Shown: positions 13,803 through 26,700 of the stretch, piece after piece
How the letters are laid out: each line of letters opens with the position of its first letter
Numbering within the stretch: the stretch's first letter is position 1
NCBI RefSeq assembly: GCF_035594125.1
Contig: NW_026973673.1
Span: forward strand, 260,001 to 324,000
Length of the DNA: 64,000 bases
Direction: 5' to 3'
DNA from: Scylla paramamosain
Lineage: Eukaryota > Arthropoda > Malacostraca > Decapoda > Portunidae
Notes under the pieces: generated by a model
What the model was told of the DNA's origin: nothing
Seen by the model: the letters and a program-made list of their open reading frames with translations, nothing else
Databases searched by the model: none
Program-made: the position numbers and the translations under genes

Positions 13803-14269
13803 CATGCCGTTCTCCCTTCGTCTTTTGTTTTGCGTCTTCTCTCCCTCTCCTCTGTCCACTAAACGACTAAAGCCAAGAAAACTTTGTCAGGAAAAGTACA
13901 TTGCTGTTTTTTGTCCCGTCAGTGTTAGTAACAGTTCACTGCGTGCCTGCGGCGTAGGTAGGATGGTTCTTGAGTGTGTGTGTTGCCTGTGTTCCCAGTG
14001 GATGGTGGGGTGCGTTCTTGTGTGTATTGCACTGCTGAATCTCGCAATGGTCTATCAATAATTGTTCAACTATGAAAGCTGTTGCAATGCTCATTCCTCA
14101 TATATACTAATGACAAGTCCACACGCGCGAGTATTAGTGTATGTTTAAATTTCGCCATCAGACTTGCAAGGGATCTGTAAATTTGATCACAGAGCACTGT
14201 CTGTAGACTTGTATATCTGAAAGCCCTTTGGATTCCTATCTGCATTTTTTTTACACTATCAGCTCGTAA

Positions 14270-14600
14270 TGTTGCGTCCTGAGGCGTGGTGGCGTGAAGG
14301 GCGGCGGCGGCACGAGGTAATTTCACGGCAGGTATTGGCTGTTATCGAGTTTCCACTGAGCGTCCCTGGCTAGTGGCTTGTTTTCGATGTTACTGTTTCC
14401 CCTTGCTTGTGTTTCAGCCTGAAGTGAACCAGTGATGTGTTGAAAACCTTCCACTCTTTAACTAACGCTGCTTTCATTCTTCTATACTTTTTTTTATACG
14501 TGTCTTTATTTTATCAACTTTCAGAACTCTCTCCATGGAGTGAAGACACCAACACTGACCAGCCGCCAGTCACCAGCCTCGACAAACTCCTTATCTTTCT
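14270..14600. repeat. Dispersed repeat, copy A (partner at 29430-29790)
   Basis: Shares ordered blocks with 29430-29790: CACGGCAGGTATT, TTATCGAGTTTC, GAAGTGAA(C/T)C(C/A)GTGA, TCTTTAACTAACGC, and ACCAACGCTGACCA-like sequence. The copies are clearly homologous but diverged and have no coding content. Confidence 0.75.
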
Positions 14601-15148
14601 TCCATCACGGAAACTTCCCATAATTTTTTCCACCTTTAAAAATTTTCCATCTGACCTGCATCACCAAAAAAATTCCCAATTAATCTTCTACCGTCAACAG
14701 TTTACCATCACTGATTTTCTCCGGCACCCAAAACCCCGGCATTTCTTGGCACTGGTCTTCACACTGTCCACACACTTCAGGCGCCCTTCCCTCCACGCCT
14801 GACTATTCTGTCACATGTAAATATAAGGTGCATTGATAAACAAGTTACATTTAAGGTCGTAATCTCGAATCGTGATGAATAACCATGAAAGGTCGCTTGT
14901 TGCTCGCCGTTTCCTATTTACCAAGAGATTAAGAGATTCGGTAAAATAATGCAGAACTTTTCCAATCTGAAACAGGTGCCCCAGGGGAGGCGGGGAACAG
15001 ACTCTCGTTTTCTTTACCTGCCGTGCTGGAGCGGGAGGCAGGCGGGCGTCACTCCTCGAGGGATGAAAGGACACGTCTCTATTAACATGTCAAAGTCTAC
15101 AGTGTAAGTAACGTGAGGAAATGCATCGATTTGAATTAACGTTTACAT

Positions 15149-15179
<31 letters not shown>

Positions 15180-15526
15180 CACACACCTCAAACGTAAACC
15201 AGGTAAAATCTGTAGGAGGCGGTCACCACACCACGCGTCACCTCAGCGCCAACCATTGCACCGAGGCAAGTGGCCCCGCATCCCCTCACTCTCTGCTGCC
15301 TTTAACTTGCCTCTGCCGAAAGCGTTCTTTGCTTTGTGAAACTTTATCGTTCGCACACTCCTTCATGTTCCTGTCGCAAAAACGTAGAATTGGTGACACA
15401 AAAATATCGAGAATGGGAAGCAGAAATTTATTACCAGAAATACTGTGCGCGTCTCTCATCATTTCCATCTCTCTCGACACATTGCATTCTTTCGATAATA
15501 TTTTCAGAAGCTTTCCTTATTTTATA

Positions 15527-15557
<31 letters not shown>

Positions 15558-16305
15558 CGCAGTTTTCATTAGCTTTGCTCCCGATCTTCTACAACAAAAA
15601 GTTTCATTATACACTAGTTCTTTCATATTTCTCTCGATATTTTGACTTCTTACAACAGTGTTCTCTAGCCACACTTGTACTAATATTTTCCATCCCAGTT
15701 TTTCACATTGTTGATCTGACTTTCCATTGTTAATCAAGAACACAGTGTCTAATGTTCATCAGTCTTGCATCAGTACACTCCCCACTTCTCTATTGTCTTG
15801 CTCACGTATTTTTGCCACTGTACTTTTGTCCAGTCAACTTTGCCTTTGTCTTTTATTCATCGAGCCCAAGCCGAGACCCTTCATCCTGCAGGCAACGTCC
15901 ATGATCTTCTAAAACCCAGTCATTCTAGTTACCCCGCCAGGAGCTTTTCTTTCCTGTGTTTCTCTGACGTAGCCTCATCGACGTAGCCTCATCCTTCTTA
16001 ATGCTGCTGTTCCTCCTTTCCTCTGAACTATTATCGATTCCACGCGTGAGACCTTCCTGTCTGTGCCTAACACACTAAAACTTTGGACGATAACAACATA
16101 TAACACTACAATATGATCCTCGCACGTTCAAGACAGAAAACTAGTACTGCTTTCTCTCCCCACTGAAAATATTCCTTTTATCAACAATAATCAATAATCG
16201 TCCATCTTTCAGTCCCTAAAAAAATAGTCATTTTTTTTTTCATGTCAGTTTTCATTATTCTGGTGGGTTGTGCCCCAAAGCTAATAAAATAATCCCAAAT
16301 TATTT

Positions 16306-16309
<4 letters not shown>

Positions 16310-16381
<72 letters not shown>
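16310..16381. repeat. (CT)n microsatellite abutting an exon
   Basis: Pure CT tract ending less than 10 bp from the splice donor of the SLC35F-like exon at 16390. Confidence 0.97.
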
Positions 16382-16384
<3 letters not shown>

Positions 16385-16389
16385 CTTAC

Positions 16390-16564
16390 TGAAAGTGACG
16401 CCGCGGTCCCTGAAGTTCTGTGCGATGGTTTTGAGGGAGACCTTGAGTGAGTCCTTGTCCCTCCGGAAGCAGGAGAGGCAGGCGAGGCAGAGCGGGCAGA
16501 AGAGCCCCGTCCAGGCCGTACAGAACCGGGTGGTGAAGAAGGGCGCGTGGAACACCTCCCTCTG
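16390..16564 (-). CDS. SLC35F3/F4-like transporter, upstream internal exon (partial gene)
   Basis: A 175-nt minus-strand exon with a strong acceptor (TTCCTGCAG before 16564) and a strong donor (GTAAGT at 16384-16389). The translation carries an aromatic membrane segment (HAPFFTTRFCTAWTGLFCP) and a cytosolic stretch with SLKVSLKTIAQNFRDRGVTF. In SLC35F3/F4 the same order occurs: FDAPF-type start, membrane helix, then a conserved GDxGLTLK segment immediately before the exon found at 7491-7670. The two exons therefore form one gene read on the minus strand across an 8.7 kb intron. First and last exons of the gene were not found in the window. Confidence 0.78.
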
Positions 16565-16639
16565 CTGCAGGAACCAAGGGAAGGCAGGTGTTAGCGTTGG
16601 GTTATGGGCTTACGTGAGGGGTGGCGATTGTTCAGGGGA

Positions 16640-16870
16640 CTGGTGGTACTGTAAAGGGGATGTGGGCGGTGGTGGTGGTGGTGGTGAAGAAGGAAAAGGA
16701 GGAGGAGCAGGAGGAGGAGGAGGAGGAGAACAACAACAAAAGCAACAACAACAACAACAAAAACAAGAGCAAGGAGGAGGAGGAGGAGGAGGAGGAGGAG
16801 GTCAAGGACGACGACGCTGACAAGGACAAGAATGAAAATGAAGGAACGAAGAAAACGGAGGCAAGGTAGT
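16640..16870. repeat. GGT/AGG/CAA low-complexity tract
   Basis: Successive GGT, GGA/GGAG and CAA runs; the Gly/Glu/Gln open frames are products of base composition. Confidence 0.8.
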
Positions 16871-16899
16871 GATCTTAGTATAAGTAATGTTGTGGGTTT

Positions 16900-18250
16900 A
16901 GTAATTTTTTAGATGACAAGAGGGACACTGAAGGAGCAGACCTGTTGAAAAGCTACGCAATGAAGGCACACAGGAGCGAGATGTAGGTAAAACACATGCA
17001 ATAATTTTCGATCGGTTCATTACACATTCGCGTTCAAAAGCAGAATCTCGAATCCCAAACATTTGCTTTATCAAGCACACCAGCGCCAGAAACTCCTCGC
17101 CTTGTTGTATCATCAAAATAGTCTAATACAGTAATTGCATTTTTTTTTCTATGTGGTTAAGCTCATCACTGCGAAGGCACAAGTCATTTTTCCCCAGCAA
17201 GCAAAGTGTAGTGGTGACGAGATCACTTTGCTGAATGAAGCGTTCCAGCACATAGAAAGTAGAGTTCCACCTAGTCTCTATGTCTTAAATTAGTTTCTTG
17301 ACAGGAACACCGTGCTGTAGGTGAAGCTGGCTCAGTTTGTCAGAGGCTTTGACACTATGGTGGAAAAAGACAACAATTTGTTTTACTTTATCTTTTGTTA
17401 TTTGCATTTCTCTTACAATTTTCACTGAATCCTGTACAACTAAATTTAGTGTATGAACAAAGCATGGAAGATGACGCAAATTCATGATGTTCTTTATTGC
17501 TGAACTCATACTGGCAGCATTGTCAGTAACAACACAATATACCTTGTCTAGAATTTCCCATTTACTGCATACATGTGTCAGTTCCTCTGCTATATTCTGT
17601 GCTGCATGATTTTTTGTCGTTATTACTGTCTCCAATACAACAGATCTAAATTAAAATCATGAGAAATGAAGTGTGGTGTGACAGTGACAAAGCCTTTTGT
17701 TTGCCTGCATGTCCAGATGTCTGTGGTCAATGCAATCAATGTCTTTAGCTTTTTCAAGTTCTTTACGGACTTGCTGTACTTCTTGTTCATAAAGAAATGG
17801 TAAATGTGTTCTCGTCAACACTCTGCGACTGACTAGGCATCTCATGCCAAGGATTTAGGCCATGAACGAAACTTTTAAATCCTTTTATCTTCAGCTATAG
17901 ATAGTAGCTGAAGATCTTGAACAATCGTTTTCATTAAAAGGTGATCAAGTTCCTTCTTCTTAGCAGAGTAATTTTTGTAGAACAGAGTCCTGTCAATCGT
18001 TTGATATAAAGTAAGCTACACCGTGGCTGATGATGCTCCTGCTGGTCTCTGACTCCCAGCCATATCTGACACAGACTCTTCCCGCATCTCCACGTATTCT
18101 AATGGATATTTCGTGGGGAAATGCTTAATCATACTTTAAATATTTCCATTATACTTAAGTGTGTCCTTGCACATTAAACACACAGTAGCGTCAGACATTA
18201 TTTAGTCCATGTAGGTCCAGACTGGAGCTTTCCTGGCTCGTTTTGAGGCC
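16900..18250 (-). pseudogene. Decayed hAT-type (ZBED-like) transposase
   Basis: Fragments in several frames on the minus strand follow the order of a BED-finger hAT transposase. Near 18130-18200 there is a Cys-pair segment starting MSDATVCLMC. Near 17690-17760 is a TTDIWT...GFVTVTPHF block. At 17285-17635 there is TDNAASM, then LPCFVHTLNLVVQD and a VVFFHHSVKA block. Near 17250-17285 is ETRWNSTFYVLERF, and 16900-17116 holds the start of the C-terminal region. Stops and frameshifts separate the blocks, so it is inactive. Terminal inverted repeats were not identified. hAT identity rests on the RWNST and CxxHxLNL-like motifs known for the family. Confidence 0.75.
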
Positions 18251-18689
18251 ATGTCTGGTGTCGCACTGTTACAGTACAATGGTAAATGGCTATTTCTGCG
18301 AGACATACTCGTCTTTCCTCCTATTTCTTAAAAACTGTATGAATATTTTTGAAAGCCCTTATACTTTTTCTATGACACGAAAAGTTACTCTTCTATAAGG
18401 AAATACTAAATGTTGAAAAATTTTGTAATTTAAATTAATACATAAACATGGTCCAGTGCGTCACATCCTCCTTCACAGTGGTGCCGTTTTTCCGTAGCTG
18501 GCAGTGACGTTAAATTTCCGCCGTTTTCTATTGATGTGAAAACTAAAGAGAACGGGATCAAGTACGACACGTAACCAGACACTTCTGTAAATTGACTATG
18601 TATACAGAAAAATTTTGTATAATTACATAAAATTAATTGTTTCAGCCTTCCTTGCATTTCAGAAAATTCAAAATATACACTGTGGTATA

Positions 18690-19490
18690 TTTACCTTGGC
18701 AGTTGCAGTTGGAATGATGTATGATGTAATGAACAGGTAGCTGTCATCTAACTGACTGTCTTCAACCTTCGTGTCCGCCACGATGTAGCTTCTGTTGCGG
18801 TCTTTTATCAGTCTTTTCACTCTGCTCTTAGGAATTAGCTAACTGCATGCCTCTCCCTCGCCTTGCAGCAGAATGCTCACTTGTGTGGAATGAACGGTTA
18901 GTAGTTAGTCTTTAAACGTGTTTCCGGCCAGTTTTCGATAATATTTTCTACTGACAGTTTCATTACCTTAATTTTCTTCATCACTGCCTTCTAAACCTGA
19001 TGCAAAAAAAAGATGACGAAGATAATGATGTAGTCCGTCACTGTGTGATTAATTGTCACCATCATTTTGTTCGTTTTCATCGCCATCATGTATGGACACA
19101 TCATGGGTTTGCACGTAAGTGTTAGCATTATCATTTTCTTAATTTTCTTCAGAATCACTTTCTTCATGACTTACTTCGCTTTCACCGTCACTGGTGAGTA
19201 CAACGTCGCTTTCCATATCATCACTTTCACTTGTTTCATTTTCTTCAGGAAAGTCACCTCAACCTAATGCATAACAAAGGTAAGGATACTGAGCATTACT
19301 TGCTTCTGCCAATGCTTGTGAATAATTTCCTTCATTACTTCCTTTATTTTCATCGTCACTAGCAAATAGATCCTCTCCTTCATTATCCACATTTGCATTC
19401 TCACTGTATACAATTTCTTCATCACTGTCTAATAAACGTAATCCCCAAAAAAGATGACGAGGATAATAATTGTCGTCGTCACTCACTTTT
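18690..19490 (-). other. Acidic open segments of unknown origin
   Basis: On the minus strand, 19259-19486 encodes an Asp/Glu/Ser/Asn-rich peptide starting MSDDDNYYPRHLF. A diverged copy of the HYLRHLFFASGLEGSDEEN type occurs around 18985-19030, so the acidic unit is imperfectly duplicated. Acidic N-termini of this kind occur in some transposases, but no catalytic domain was recognised. It may be a decayed mobile element. Confidence 0.3.
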
Positions 19491-19647
19491 TTTTTCTTGG
19501 TCTTTTACAAAAACAGTAGATTTTTTTTTAAATCATATCATATGACAGTCAGTTCAGCAGAAGACCTTTTTTTTTTTTTTTTGTTCAGGATACGTTCCCA
19601 GCCTGTGCACAAACGTCCTCGCTAGATAAAGTAAGAAGAACTGCTAG

Positions 19648-19745
19648 AAGTGTTAATCAATTCCCGCGATGAGGCCATAACATGAGCGCTGATACAACAA
19701 GTGTTAATGAATTCCCGTGATGAGGCCATGGTATCAGCGCTGATA
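19648..19745. repeat. Two tandem units of about 51 bp
   Basis: GTGTTAAT(C/G)AATTCCCG(C/T)GATGAGGCCAT...GCGCTGATA occurs twice in tandem, with small differences. Confidence 0.8.
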
Positions 19746-20046
19746 TAATGCTTATACCTGTGTCACCAGCCACATTAAAAACCTGCTGCCAAAGGCTTTT
19801 CACTACATTTCCCACAGTGTAACTACACTCCTGTTTTTCTTGTTTTTGGCCTAAGTAATTCATTTCATATCCCCTTTGTGTATTCATGGAATGTTATAGT
19901 GCAGGATCATCTGTTACCAGCACGAAAAGAAAAAAAAAAAAAAAACAGCGGTACGATATTTGTCGTTTGTCTCCAACTTCCGTTCCCACGCCTTATCTCT
20001 GATGACATCACTATCGCTTCTAGACATACTGCATTTTCTACATATG

Positions 20047-20047
20047 G

Positions 20048-20120
<73 letters not shown>
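20047..20120. repeat. (AG)n microsatellite
   Basis: Pure AG tract of about 73 bp. Confidence 0.97.
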
Positions 20121-20122
<2 letters not shown>

Positions 20123-20309
20123 CACTTTTAACTAATGGTGTGATACAACGTCTCTGTCCATCTATCCATGTGATGCTGAGAGCTTGTAAGTCAACGACAA
20201 TGTGTTTCCAATACTTCTGGTCTAAATCTAGAATAAAGTAGCAATTATACGCAGGTTTCAGAAAAAAGGCATATGTAAAACAAAGTTTTAAGGAAATTTT
20301 GCCTTATGG

Positions 20310-20466
<157 letters not shown>

Positions 20467-20483
<17 letters not shown>

Positions 20484-21170
20484 CTTTATGTAGGAAGGAC
20501 AATGGCCAAGGGCAACAAAATCCAATAAAAAAAAAAGGCCACTGAAATGCCAGTCCCATAAAAGGGTCAAAACAGTGATAAAAAATTCATGAGTAAGTGT
20601 CTTGAAACCTCCCTCTTCAAGGAATTCAAGTCATAGGGTGGAAATACAGAAGCAGGCAGGGAGTTCCAGAGTTTACCAGAGAAAGGGATGGATGATTGAG
20701 AGTACTGGTTAACTCTTGCGTTAGAGAGGTGGACAGAATAGGGATGAGAGAAAGAAGAAAGTCTTGTGCAGCGAGGCCGCGGTAGGAGGGGAGGCATGCA
20801 GTTAGCAAGATCAGAAGAGCAGTTGGCATGAAAATAGCGGTAGAAGACAGCTAGAGATGCAACATTGCGGCGGTGAGAGAGAGGCTGAAGACAGTCAGTT
20901 AGAGAGGAGTTGATGAGACGAGAAGCTTTTGATTCCACCCTGTCTAGAAGAGCAGTATGAGTGGAACCCCCCCCCCCCCCCCCAAGACATGTGAAGCATA
21001 CTCCATACATGGACGGATAAGGCCCTTGTACAGAGTTAGCAGCTGGAGGGTGAGAAAAACTGGCGGAGACGTCTCAGAACACCTAACTTCATAGAAGCTG
21101 TTTTACCTAGAGATGAGATGTGAAGTTTCCAGTTCAGATTATAAGTAAAGGACAGACCGAGGATGTTGAG
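20467..21170 (-). mobile_element. Truncated non-LTR retrotransposon, C-terminal end (BS/X-element-like)
   Basis: The minus-strand frame 20567-21010 ends like a Jockey-group reverse transcriptase: GGSTHTALLDRVESKA, LSHRRNVASLAVFYRY and IPFSGKLWNSLPASVFPPYDLNSLKR are recognisable. Upstream (about 21010-21165) LNILGLSFTYNLNWKLHI and KLGVLRRLRQFFSP follow in a shifted frame. A C homopolymer at 20969-20983 interrupts the gene. A short 3' UTR and poly-A tail (poly-T 20467-20483 on plus) end the copy. This family is probably the same as the 5' half at 34606-36064. Confidence 0.85.
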
Positions 21171-21457
21171 TGTTTTTTTTTTTTTTTCTCTCTCTCTTTC
21201 TCTCTCCTCGGGCTTCTCATTGGAGGTTCGGTTCCCTCAAATTTTCCTCCGGCAGAAGTTTCCCTCCGAGGCTGGTGAAGTATGCGTTCTGAGTGCCTTC
21301 CCGTTCTTTATTCAGTGGCGGGCTTCCTCATGACGGCACACCACGCCGCGCCTGCTGAGTGACTCTGACAACACCCTGTCCAGGAGCGATTCCTGCGTGG
21401 TAATGGTCAGCACATGAACTTTAAAAACACTCTAAATCATCGCCTTCACTCGCCCTT

Positions 21458-21460
<3 letters not shown>

Positions 21461-21502
<42 letters not shown>
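21461..21502. repeat. (CA)n microsatellite
   Basis: Short pure CA tract. A similar GT tract lies at 23128-23178 and a CA tract at 23556-23590. Confidence 0.9.
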
Positions 21503-22399
21503 TTTTTTATACAATATTTTTATTTGAGTGCCTTCTTGGCGTGCAGGTGTGGACGTGGAGAGGTGATGAAGGAGGAGGAGGAGAAGGGAGGAGAGCAATA
21601 ACAACAACAACAACAACAACAACAAAGAAAATGACTACATTACTTACAAAATCCTGTCTTTACAAACTTACAAACCAGTACACTGCTTCTCCATCTTATC
21701 CTGTGTTCCTGTGGGTGTGCGCGCTTACCTAAGCGCGAAAAACAAAAACGTAGCACCCTCATTACAACATTAACCTTCACACGCCTCAACATCACCTAAT
21801 CACCAACCCGTGTGACCCTCGTGGACTGGAGGTGCTGGCGGCGCGTGAGTGTGGCCAGCGTAGTATTTACCTTAGTCCTTGAGCGCCCTGCGGAGATGTC
21901 ACGGACTCTCGGTTGAAGTTCCTGGAGGACAACGTACACTCCGTGGGGTTTGGGTACGAAGGGGTTGATCAGGGGAACGAAGAGGTAAGATCGCATGGTG
22001 GCGTGGGGATGTAAACACAGCGCTGAGCACTGGCCAGGGATCATTCACGGCATTTAAAGCTTCCACATGCCGCAAAATTTTTCGTCAACTTAATTTTCTT
22101 TCGTTTGTCTTCGATGTGTTCAGGTTTACTTGGGTGTTTACTATGTCGTGTTTCAGAAAAGCACTTTAGTTTAGTCAGGAAGCAACAGCCACACCTACGT
22201 TGGCAGCAGTGCCCACGTCCATGGTGCTCACAACAGAGTGGCTGGCGGCGGGAGTGTAAAGGGCAGTGGGGCAGCTGAATCTCTCCCAGCCGGGGCTTAT
22301 TAATTATGAAGACTCAAGGTTATTCTGGAAAGAGAACACCTTGACGCGAGTTGCATCCATCCCCAGAGTACACAGCGAAACATTCATCCTGGCGTGTGA

Positions 22400-22860
22400 G
22401 GATGTGTGCTTAATTCTTCACCTTGTATGAGTGCGCCTTCAATGTTTTCATCCCCAGAATACACCGCCAGCTTTTGAAGGTAGCTTTGGAGGTTTTCAGA
22501 GGGCGCACGTGAGGATAAGCGCTCATTCCTTCACACAAGACAATGTACGAGTGCACCTCCCGGAAGTCAGTGATTTATGTAATATCTCAAGGCTTCAGAA
22601 TATACGGACAGCGATTCACGTTAGCTTTTGAGGTTTTCAGGGAGGACTGGCACTTAATACTTCACCACAGACGACACTTTCCGAAGGCCAGTGATTTATG
22701 TAGTGTTTCAAGAGACCGAGAGCCATTCACGTAAGCTTTTCACGTTTACAGGAAGTATATATTACGATAAGCGCTCAGTCCTTCACATAAGACAGTTTAT
22801 TAAGGCATCTCTAAAAAGCCAGAGATTCATGTAATGCTTCAAGGCTTCAGAAGGAACACT
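22400..22860. repeat. Degenerate tandem repeat, period about 125-135 bp
   Basis: The unit contains CAGTGATTTATGTA, then T(T/C)TCAAGGCTTCAG, TTCACGTTAGCTTTT, GATAAGCGCTCA and CTTCACA(C/T)AAGACA. Copies of its core start near 22567, 22689 and 22823. Decay is moderate and no gene is present. Confidence 0.7.
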
Positions 22861-23127
22861 CGCTTCACAAAGGTATCGGTGCATACTCTATAATAAACAT
22901 TTCGAGACCAGTGACGATACGTATTGGGAAAGAAGTGCTGAGATGCCAGCCTTCATGTATAGGTAGGGATGTATTTCGACAGTCTCATTCCACACGTTTC
23001 GAATCACTATATACAGTGTAGAAGTTCCCATACACTGATCCTTTCCATCTTGGCTGCGTAATCTGAATACAATACTACGGTCAATTTAAAAGTGTCGATC
23101 ATGCCGTGCACCGATAGTCTTTGGAGC

Positions 23128-23179
<52 letters not shown>

Positions 23180-23555
23180 TTTGTCCCCCATTCCTTTATA
23201 CTACAATTTACGAGGAAGACATCAGGAAGCAAAACGCTCATGCAATATTTTGGGGTTTTTAGAAGGTACGATGCAATTCTCCTTACCATAATATTTTACA
23301 AACACTCCTGGAGAGACTGAGAACAAAAAGGATAAATTGATGAACGCGAATGATACTGTTGCTTCTTCTCAGAAAGTACAAAGCGTGTTTTGATGTTTTT
23401 GTAATCCTGCTTCCTATAATACAGTTTACACTCCTGGAAAGAGAAATCATAAAAAGGATAATTTGATGGACGGGAATGTTACTGATGACTGACTGCACCC
23501 GAGTTTTAGATCCATAACTGTAAGATCCTGATAACGCCACTTCTAGGTTCCAGTC

Positions 23556-23594
<39 letters not shown>

Positions 23595-23639
23595 CACATG
23601 TGTAAGACAACGACGAGCTGCTGTGAATTAATAAAGAAA

Positions 23640-24570
23640 TATTACTGTTAAAGGTAAAAATCAGGCTATTTGTCAGGTGTGCAATTTTACTTCAGCTCTC
23701 ACTTTCGTGTCACCAACCCGTGATTTGAAACGGCCTGCGCTTCTACACGAGCTGTTTTCTAAGGCCGCACAGATGATCAGTTGAGCTACCAAGGATGTTT
23801 TTCCTATTGATGGTACAGAATACTGGTTGAACTATCATTAGAATTACGACAACTCTCTTGAAAACCTCAATAACTTCCACTAGGGCCTCATAGAAACTAA
23901 TCAGGAAATGTTTGAATCAGGAAATGTTTGAAAATGTGATCCCTGTGTTGCTGCAAATGCTAAAATGCTTCCAACTGTGTTTCGCATTAGTTAAGATCGA
24001 AGCTTCAAACCGACGCTCCAAGTTTACGTTAGACTTTCCCGTTGAAGCAGTGACAGTTCTCTCCTACAGTCCACTCAGGTTACTTGCCAAGTGAAGCCTT
24101 AACTCTGACTGCTACAACTTTTTCTCAGCTTATTACAGTCTGGCATAAGTTTAGACACCGATTTTAAAGACAAGACTCGCATGAAAAAGGTACCATTGAA
24201 TATCTAGTAAGGCTTTCTAGTATCTGTAGCTTAATTTTTGATGAGTAAAACTTCCTAGTGAAAATAAATGTACAACTCCTACAGGTGTCAGAGGATTAAG
24301 ACGATAAGGGCTTCCTGACTTGTACACTATAAGCCCTCTATATTTGAGAGCGTGTGGCAGGAACAAACTCATTCGGGCCTCACCGTCACGTCCTAAGTAT
24401 CCTCGTATTAATTCACCTTTACGAAATTTCTCCACGTATTCATTAAAACTTGATCAGGTAATTAGCAGAAGATGGTGTGCGCTACGTGGCCTTGAATTGG
24501 AAACAACGTCTAAGGTTTTGTTACGACATGTAATGGAAACGATACACGCCACATTTAGAGATAGATATAG
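23640..24570. other. Non-coding stretch with a dispersed repeat copy
   Basis: Nothing coding recognised. A member of the short repeat family (see 985-1210) lies at about 23740-23940 and includes a small tandem duplication (CAGGAAATGTTTGAA twice, 23902-23932). Confidence 0.5.
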
Positions 24571-24897
24571 ATAAACAAATAGAAAGATAGATAGATAGAA
24601 AGACATAGGTAGACATAGATAGATAGGCTGATATAGATAGATAGATAGATCTCGATAAATAGACCAACAGATACGCAGAAAAAAAAATATAGGTAAGATA
24701 AATAGACCAACAGATACGCAGAAAAAAAAAGATAGATAAGCAGAATAATTATATAAAATAAATAGAAAGTGATAGAAAAATACTTACTAATATTCTCTTG
24801 ACAAACACGTGAAAGCTTTAACATCACATCATCTTTTAAAAGCATGATAAATATTACATTCATGACTAAACACAATATACACTTCACCTCCATTAAT

Positions 24898-24968
<71 letters not shown>
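24560..24968. repeat. GATA-type repeats, duplicated unit and (AG)n tract
   Basis: GATA/TAGA repeats at 24555-24655, a directly repeated block GATAAATAGACCAACAGATA plus A-rich tail near 24652-24730, and a pure AG tract at 24899-24968. Confidence 0.85.
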
Positions 24969-24971
<3 letters not shown>

Positions 24972-25169
24972 AAACTGGCAATGGTGTTGAAAGCAAATAT
25001 GGGATACGGTAACCATGAAACAGTGAGCCGCGGCCCTCAGGACCAGCCGTGACCCGCCCCTACACCACTCAGTAAATAGATAAGCCTCATTAAGACGACG
25101 AGGAGGAGGCGGAGTCAGTACCCGTCGTCCCCTTTCAATCGTCCTCTCCATTGTCAATTCCGAGATCCC

Positions 25170-26160
25170 TTATCTTGGAGTTAGTGAGACTCGGAAGTGT
25201 TTTATCCCCGTAATAAGAACGTAAGGGAAGGTGCAAGGGGTCGCTAACTGGAAAGTCAACACGTGACGGTCTCTTATTTTCACCCTCCGTCACAAGAACG
25301 TAAGAGAAGTTGTAAGAAGCCAGTGAGCCAACACGTGGTAGTTCAGGTGTAATGCTTGTGTCCACTCAAACTAGGTGCACATATACATCACCGTGCCAGC
25401 AGCCATTCATACCCACCGCTACCAGCAACAGTAGTTATGGTCACCTGACTTGTTGCATTCCCCCATAATGTGTATCCTGAACCGTAAGTCTTTTGATATG
25501 CTGACAAGTTCAAAAGAAGGGCTAGTCTACAAAATCAAGCCGTGTACCAAAGTCAGTATGTACTTGTAAATTTAATTGAAAGATAAATAAATCTGATAAC
25601 TGACTGATTCTTACTAGATCAGTGGACTTGGGATTGAAGGAAAACACTACGGAAAGAAATGCGGTGTGCTACTCGACTTCTGATCAAGACTATACCATTA
25701 GATCACGCCTTTCTTTTCCTTTATTCTGTAGCTAGTTTCCTCTAATACTGCGGCTGTAAGTGTTGTACAGGTAAGGCAGGTGAATGGGATCAACCTAACT
25801 CTCTCCATGAAAGGCAACAGCAGAACGTTTGTGTAATACGTACTCTTGTTTCATCTTGTGTCTCCTTTCATTATCATATTCCACTTATTTTAGGAAAAGT
25901 AATGTAGCTAAACAATCCCGTTAGGACTTAAACATATATTCCTACTCGAAATTAAGTAATATTAACTTGAATACTTGAATACCCATCATTCCCATTCATA
26001 AATCTGTCTAATCTTCTCTTATTTACTTTTTTTTTAAATTGTTCTAACTAATAACCTCGTAGCAAAATGTATTCCAGCCTTGCCATCCAATTTAAGAACC
26101 AATATTCTCCTATCTCATTTTCAAATCTAGCTTAATCAGAGTTGAACCCGTTACTTCTCA
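25170..26160 (-). mobile_element. Remnants of a CR1/L2-like non-LTR element
   Basis: Sequence around 25980-26160 is a diverged copy of the segment at 30890-31070 (CTGTCTAATCTTCTCTTA, TTCTCCTATCTC, ACCCGTTACTTCTC). The ACACGTG...AAGAACGTAAG block near 25215-25340 matches the 3' end seen at 30820-30885. Only short, broken fragments remain. Confidence 0.5.
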
Positions 26161-26579
26161 TCCAATCTGATATCTAGGCCAGTCATGTATGAAAAAAGTA
26201 TTAATGCGATGGTACAGATTGATAAGGAAGTGTGAGCACAGTGCGGAGTGACAGGCTGAGAGGCGAGGTGGGTTTGATGAAGGAGAGGAACAGACGGTAA
26301 GGGGTGATGGACGTGCTGTAAATCGTGAGGAGCGGAGGGTGGCAGGTGAGTGGCAGGCAGTGGGTGGTGAGGGTGATGAGGGACGGGCATGAGTGTGTGT
26401 GTGTGTGTGGAGACGTGGGGACAGAGACGTGAGCTGCGAGTGGCTTGGAGTATCTGTGGCGACTCTACTATTCAAACACCGAAACAAGATTTCCCTTCAA
26501 GTAACTCTTCCCAAAAATGCGAGTGACTACTGTGTTAAGTTACGATCTCATGATAAACTAGGCAAGGAAAGGTAAGATG

Positions 26580-26700
26580 AGGTGAAGTGAGGTAAGGTAA
26601 GGTAAGGTAAGGTAAGGTAAGGTAAACTAAGGCGAGGTTAGATTTAGGTCAGGTTAGATTAGGTTACGTTAGATCAAGTTGGGTTAGGTTGACACATTAG
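26580..26700. repeat. (AGGTA)n followed by degenerate TTAGG-like repeats
   Basis: About six AGGTA units, then GGTTAGATT/AGGTTACGTTAG-type words. TTAGG is the usual arthropod telomere unit, so this could be a decayed interstitial telomere-like patch, though a simple microsatellite is equally likely. Confidence 0.5.

Noticed and set aside
22300..22860. CRISPR-like array
   Set aside because: Repeats are diverged, long and without regular unique spacers, in a eukaryotic context.
26151..26487. His/Pro/Ser-rich minus-strand frames
   Set aside because: Low-complexity composition, no splice sites that link to other exons.
26580..26700. True telomere
   Set aside because: Only short degenerate TTAGG-like words within ordinary sequence.
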